A DNA stretch of 58,666 nucleotides, from assembly GCA_035525055.1 (NCBI GenBank), contig DATLEZ010000162.1, positions 1 through 58,666 of the forward strand. Direction: 5' to 3'. The notes under the pieces were generated by a model. That model was given only the letters and a program-made list of their open reading frames with translations. It searched no databases and was not told the DNA's origin. The stretch's first letter is position 1, and each line of letters opens with the position of its first letter. Below, piece after piece: positions 54,992 to 58,666 of the stretch. The position numbers and the translations under genes are program-made. The stretch is from DATEEG01 sp035525055 (lineage in GTDB: Bacteria; Actinomycetota; Acidimicrobiia; Spongiisociales; ZC4RG35).

Positions 54992-56088
54992 GAGCGGGTC
55001 GCCTGAATCAAGCGCAGCCTGTCTTCCAGCCGTCCGCGCAGCACGTCGGACTCCACTGCGAGGAGGATGACGATTCCGAGCACGATCAGTTGGAAGAACG
55101 ATGCAAGGTTGGCCAGATTCATGGCGTTGCGAATCACGCCGATCATCAGCGCCCCGGTGAGGGCGTGCGCCACGGTTCCTCGTCCGCCCAGGAAGCTTGC
55201 TCCCCCGATGATGACTGCGGCAATGGCATCAAGCTCAGCCAGGGAGCCGAAGGTGGGAGCGCCGGCATTCGTACGTCCGGCCGTGAGCACTCCGGCGATG
55301 CCTGCCGCCAGACCACTGATGACATAGACGGAGATCAACACCGACGATGTCGGGATCGCAGTCCGGCGAGCCGCTTCGGGATTTCCACCTACCGCATAGA
55401 TCCACCGACCCCAGACAACCCTCGTAGTGAGAATGCCGACAAGGAGTAATGCGGCGGCGACCACCAAAGTCGATACCGGCACCCACCCGAAGATCAAGTC
55501 CCCGCCCACGACCTGCACTATCGGCGGCATGCCCTGGATCGGCCGTCCATCCGAAAGCCAGAGCGCAACCCCTCGAACCAATGTGAGGGTTGCCAGGGTG
55601 ACGATGAAGGGATGAGGGATTCGGCCCTTCACGAAGAGGAACCCATTGAGCAGTCCAACAACAACACCGACTCCCACCATGGTGAGGATCACCAGCGTGG
55701 CCGACCCGTTGGATCGGTAGACCAGGGCGCCAGCGACGGTTGCCAGGGCGAGGGTCGATCCGACGGAGAGGTCGATACCTCTTGTCACGATCACTAGCAG
55801 CTGACCCAGGGCCAGCACCGAGATCACCGATGTTTGGGCCAGAACATTTCCGATGTTGCGGGTGGTGAGAAAGACCGGGCTCACGATGGCAATGACCAGG
55901 ATCAGGAGCGCAAGGATGAGAAGCGGCCCCATCTTCAATAGCCACAACGCCAGGCGGAGCGACCGGTCGAACCGAACTGGGTTTTCTGACGGCACCGCAG
56001 AATTTGCGGCGAGTCCCTGGCTGGCGCCGTCGGATGCGGGGACCCGGAACTCTGGAAACGGAGACGCTCCTCGATCCCGGGCACTCAT
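54988..56088 (-). CDS. Sugar ABC transporter permease (fucose-type)
   Basis: 366 residues with about eight to ten hydrophobic segments: LILVIAIVSPVFLTTRNIGNVLAQTSVISVLALGQLLVIVTRGIDLSVGSTLALATVAGALV and AAVIIGGASFLGGRGTVAHALTGALMIGVIRNAMNLAN. This is the ribose-type permease family. GGAG at 8 nt supports the ATG at 56088. It is the first gene of the operon, divergent from the GntR regulator. Confidence 0.92.
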   Translation of the reverse strand: MSARDRGASPFPEFRVPASDGASQGLAANSAVPSENPVRFDRSLRLALWLLKMGPLLILALLILVIAIVSPVFLTTRNIGNVLAQTSVISVLALGQLLVIVTRGIDLSVGSTLALATVAGALVYRSNGSATLVILTMVGVGVVVGLLNGFLFVKGRIPHPFIVTLATLTLVRGVALWLSDGRPIQGMPPIVQVVGGDLIFGWVPVSTLVVAAALLLVGILTTRVVWGRWIYAVGGNPEAARRTAIPTSSVLISVYVISGLAAGIAGVLTAGRTNAGAPTFGSLAELDAIAAVIIGGASFLGGRGTVAHALTGALMIGVIRNAMNLANLASFFQLIVLGIVILLAVESDVLRGRLEDRLRLIQATRS

Positions 56089-56150
56089 ACCCCGTCTCCT
56101 CCCACCTTGTCTCGATTCCAATGCTTGCCGGTTCCGACCGAATGATCGGG

Positions 56151-56220
56151 TGTCTAGGCCGATTCAGACTCCGCCGGAGCGAGCGGCGCTAGCATACGAG
56201 CAGAAACATAGGATGTCTAG
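56151..56220. promoter_or_regulatory. Divergent control region with two TGTCTAG elements
   Basis: TGTCTAG occurs at 56151-56157 (followed by AGAC at 56166-56169, giving GTCT-N10-AGAC) and again at 56214-56220. FCD-type GntR repressors commonly bind such short inverted elements, so these are candidate operators for the regulator at 56248 on both promoters. Confidence 0.4.
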
Positions 56221-56247
56221 CGACTTTGCCGTGGAGAGGAGTTCGGG

Positions 56248-57012
56248 GTGTCGGCGCCGTTAACTGAAGCGGCAATTCGTCAGATAAGGGAGATGATTGC
56301 CAACGGCTCGCTGGCGCCGGGGGCAAAGCTCCCTTCCGAGGCAGAGCTTGCCATCGACCTGAAGGCATCACGTAACACCCTTCGGGAGGCCGTACGAGGG
56401 CTGGTGAGCGTTGGTGTCCTCGATGTCCGGCGGGGCGACGGTACCTATGTCACCAGTTTGCGCCCCGAGCAGCTGTTGGAAGGGATCGGGGCCGCCGCCG
56501 AGCTGATGGCGGAAGGGTTTTCGCTTGAACTGGTCCAGGTGCGTCGAATCCTCGAACCGGCTGCTACCGCCTTGGCCGCACTGCGGATCGACCAGGAGAC
56601 ACTTTCCCTCCTGGAGTCGCACCTTCAACGGATGGGCGCCTCGGAGACGGAGGAGGAGTTAGTCCAGATCGATGGTGACTTCCATGCGGTGGTCGCGGGT
56701 GCTTCGGGCAACTCGACTTTGGCATCGATGCTGAACGGAGTGTCGACCAGGACTGCCCGTACTCGAACATGGCGGGGCGTCATCGAGGGAGATGCTAAGG
56801 CTCGAACCATCGCTCAGCATGCCAGCATCCTGCACGCTCTGACCCGGCGTGACCCTGCTCTCGCTGAAGCTGCAGCGCTGGTCCACGTCGCAACGACCGA
56901 GGACTGGCTCCGGCGATTGACCGGGGCGGCCGCCGACATCAAAGAATCCGCTGGTGCCAACGCCCGACCCCGCCTGAAAGGCGATGCGGACGATGAAGCA
57001 GGACCATCGTGA
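56248..57012 (+). CDS. GntR-family (FCD/FadR-type) regulator
   Basis: 254 residues from a GTG with GAGGAG upstream. The N-terminal winged helix is IRQIREMIANGSLAPGAKLPSEAELAIDLKASRNTLREAVRGLVSVGVLDVRRGDGTYV. The C-terminal all-helical FCD domain (LVQVRRILEPAATALAALRI, QIDGDFHAVVAGASGNSTLASML, AQHASILHALTRRDPALAEAAALVHV) supplies the Asp/His metal ligands for sensing a sugar acid. It faces the transporter operon and starts a plus-strand operon of catabolic genes, so it is probably the local repressor. Confidence 0.92.
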   Translation: MSAPLTEAAIRQIREMIANGSLAPGAKLPSEAELAIDLKASRNTLREAVRGLVSVGVLDVRRGDGTYVTSLRPEQLLEGIGAAAELMAEGFSLELVQVRRILEPAATALAALRIDQETLSLLESHLQRMGASETEEELVQIDGDFHAVVAGASGNSTLASMLNGVSTRTARTRTWRGVIEGDAKARTIAQHASILHALTRRDPALAEAAALVHVATTEDWLRRLTGAAADIKESAGANARPRLKGDADDEAGPS

Positions 57013-57791
57013 GAATCGCCAGATATCAGCTAGGAACACGGCACGGCGTCGGGATCATCGAGGGGGGCCACATCGTTCCCGCCGGTGACGACCTCTTCGC
57101 GCCCATTCCCGACGGAGAAGTGATCCCGCTCGCTGAGATCGATTTTTTGCCGCCGGTGCTGACAACCGCCAAGATCGTTTGCGTGGGTCTCAACTATGCC
57201 GATCACGCTGCTGAAGGCGGCGTTGCTCTGCCCGATCAACCGTTGATCTTCTCAAAGCTGCCCAATAGCCTCACCGGACATAGGAGTCCGATCGTCCTCA
57301 CCCCTCTCAGCGAACAGGTCGACTTCGAAGCAGAACTTGGTGTCGTCGTCGGGCGTCGTGCGAGGGGGGTTTCCAAAGAGGAGGCGCTGGAGCATGTGTT
57401 TGGATACACCTGTGTCAACGATGTTTCGGCCCGGGACCTCCAGCATGGCGATCAGCAGTGGACCCGGGGCAAGTCGCTGGACACGTTTTGCCCCGTGGGC
57501 CCATGGGTCGTGACTTCCGATCAGATCCCGGATCCGCAGGCACTCGGAATTCGCTGTTTAATCAACGGCGAGGTCATGCAGGATTCACACACTTCCAATA
57601 TGGTATTCGGTGTCGACGAGCTCGTCAGCTTCATCTCCCAAGGCATAACTCTCGAGCCCGGCGATCTGATCGCAACCGGTACCCCTGGGGGTGTCGGCTT
57701 CCTGCGGAAACCTCCGCGCTATCTTGCGACAGGTGACAGCGTGAGGATCGAGATAGACGGGATCGGTTACCTTGAGAACCCCGTCGTATGA
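57009..57791 (+). CDS. Fumarylacetoacetate-hydrolase family protein (2,4-diketo-3-deoxy-fuconate hydrolase-like)
   Basis: 260 residues from a GTG that overlaps the regulator stop (GTGA). KIVCVGLNYADHAAEGGVALPDQPLIFSKLPNSLTG, VDFEAELGVVVGRRARGV (metal ligands Glu-x-Glu), VFGYTCVNDVSARDLQ, QWTRGKSLDTFCPVGPWVV and GDLIATGTPGGVGFLRKPPRYL are the FAH-family landmarks. In non-phosphorylating fucose breakdown this family cleaves 2,4-diketo-3-deoxy-L-fuconate to pyruvate and L-lactate, which fits the downstream gene. Confidence 0.9.
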   Translation: MRIARYQLGTRHGVGIIEGGHIVPAGDDLFAPIPDGEVIPLAEIDFLPPVLTTAKIVCVGLNYADHAAEGGVALPDQPLIFSKLPNSLTGHRSPIVLTPLSEQVDFEAELGVVVGRRARGVSKEEALEHVFGYTCVNDVSARDLQHGDQQWTRGKSLDTFCPVGPWVVTSDQIPDPQALGIRCLINGEVMQDSHTSNMVFGVDELVSFISQGITLEPGDLIATGTPGGVGFLRKPPRYLATGDSVRIEIDGIGYLENPVV

Positions 57792-58666
57792 CACCAGGCC
57801 CGCGCAACCGCAACAGGCGCAAAGGCAACAGTCTCGCGTCAACTCTGAGGATGTTTCGGGTCGGCCGGCCCCAGCTGCGCCCCGCTCAGCGCCGGCTCCG
57901 TCGGGCGGTGACGGTCGCCGACCTGAGATCGATCGCTAGGCGCCGGCTCCCGGGAGGCGTCTTCGACTACATCGACGGTGGGGCCGAAGACGAGCTGACT
58001 CTCGGCGCCAACAGCAACGCCTATCGGCGCGTGACATTCCGGCCGCGGGTGCTGCGCGACGTCGGGGAGGTCGACATCTCCTCGAGCCTGCTTGGAAAAC
58101 CTCTCTCGTTTCCCCTGGTTCTGGCCCCGACCGGTTTCACCCGCATCGCCGACCCCGAAGGCGAGCTGGCGGTGGCCCGAGCGGCAGAGCGGGCGGGAGT
58201 GCCGTACGCCTTATCGACCCTCGGCACCAGGTCGATCGAAGAGGTCGCAGCAGTCAACACTTCGCGACTTTGGTTCCAGGTCTACGTCTGGCGGGATCGG
58301 GCCCTCGTCGCCGATCTCGTCCACAGGGCGGCCGCTTCCGGCTACGAGGCGCTCTGCCTGACCGTCGACACTGCTGTCTTCGGACGGCGGGAACGAGACG
58401 TGCGACGTGGATTTACGCTGCCCCCGAAGCTGGGCCTGTCAACCGTTCTCGACGGAATCGTGCATCCGGGTTGGACGTGGCAGTTCCTCAAGTCCGAACC
58501 GATCGTCTTTGCCAACGTCACCGGTCGTGCCGTCGGGGACGGTGCCGATGCGGTCACCCTGGCCGACTACGTAGCCCGCCAGTTCGACCCCGGGTTGTCG
58601 TGGAGGGACGTGGAGTGGCTCCGCGGGCAATGGAGCGGGCCGATCGTCATCAAGGGAATCCAGACC
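57788..58666 (+). CDS. FMN-dependent alpha-hydroxy-acid (L-lactate) oxidase/dehydrogenase, partial
   Basis: At least 293 residues, cut by the window end, with the ATG overlapping the FAH stop (ATGA). After a basic N-terminus, AVTVADLRSIARRRLPGGVFDYIDGGAEDELTL opens the FMN barrel. FPLVLAPTGFTRIADPEGE, PYALSTLGTRSIEEVA, LWFQVYVWRDR, ALCLTVDTAVFGRRERDVRRGF and PIVIKGIQT (flavin-contacting Lys) follow. It probably oxidises the L-lactate made by the preceding enzyme to pyruvate. It could be LldD-type; the C-terminal catalytic His lies outside the window. Confidence 0.92.
   Translation, partial: MTPGPRNRNRRKGNSLASTLRMFRVGRPQLRPAQRRLRRAVTVADLRSIARRRLPGGVFDYIDGGAEDELTLGANSNAYRRVTFRPRVLRDVGEVDISSSLLGKPLSFPLVLAPTGFTRIADPEGELAVARAAERAGVPYALSTLGTRSIEEVAAVNTSRLWFQVYVWRDRALVADLVHRAAASGYEALCLTVDTAVFGRRERDVRRGFTLPPKLGLSTVLDGIVHPGWTWQFLKSEPIVFANVTGRAVGDGADAVTLADYVARQFDPGLSWRDVEWLRGQWSGPIVIKGIQT

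Overview
The window is GC-rich, densely packed DNA that looks like an actinobacterium, most likely of the class Acidimicrobiia. This is inferred from codon use, many GTG starts, Thr-rich lipoprotein linkers, an ECF-SnoaL sigma factor and DUF1918/DUF4342/LLM-oxidoreductase families. No rRNA, tRNA, CRISPR array or complete insertion sequence was seen.

Layout. (1) 0-10 kb is a miscellaneous block: DUF167, DUF4342, a cupin, an LLM oxidoreductase, a SigG/SigJ-like ECF sigma factor, a 14-TM MFS exporter, a BBE-type FAD oxidase facing an ArsR-SRPBCC pair, a frameshifted cupin and a sulfotransferase-like gene. (2) 10-19 kb is a D-xylose locus: xylA, a mutarotase-like gene and xylB on plus, a XylF-type binding protein with permease and ATPase on minus, and a ROK regulator divergent from the transporter. 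(3) 19-29 kb holds two Gfo/Idh/MocA dehydrogenases, an FG-GAP/UnbV-like protein followed by an M24-fold protein that lacks key metal ligands, a UnbU-like membrane protein, a receiver-DUF4118 fusion and galactokinase. (4) 29-50 kb is a stress or dormancy island: a five-PAS hybrid sensor, a second histidine kinase, a cyclic-nucleotide-binding protein, a haem-binding protein, DUF302, baeRF, AhpD-like, Hsp20, chagasin-like, USP, DUF1918, GH130 plus STAS, GNAT plus acyl-CoA synthetase, phosphofructokinase, a primary-like sigma factor with an eroded region 4.2, PEP synthase and a flavodoxin. (5) 50-58.7 kb is a non-phosphorylating L-fucose-type catabolic locus with its own ABC transporter and GntR regulator. 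It ends in a lactate-oxidase-family gene cut by the window edge.

The most interesting signal is regulatory. Across the island, DosR-box-like 14-mers (GGG-N8-CCC with an inner C-Y-T) lie about 53-56 nt upstream of independently chosen start codons: USP, DUF1918, acyl-CoA synthetase, flavodoxin, AhpD-like, PEP synthase and, more weakly, others. This suggests one dormancy/hypoxia-type regulon whose regulator lies outside the window. A second signal is a family of 46-50 nt palindromic intergenic elements (four copies) with GTTYTGGCGCGGA arms and a conserved asymmetric centre ATCGAC-CCAG. A third is a 222-bp nested inverted-repeat structure between xylB and the xylose ATPase gene.

Limits: all calls come from reading sequence and translations by eye. 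Family names are recognition-based, and start codons were chosen from visible ribosome-binding sites.
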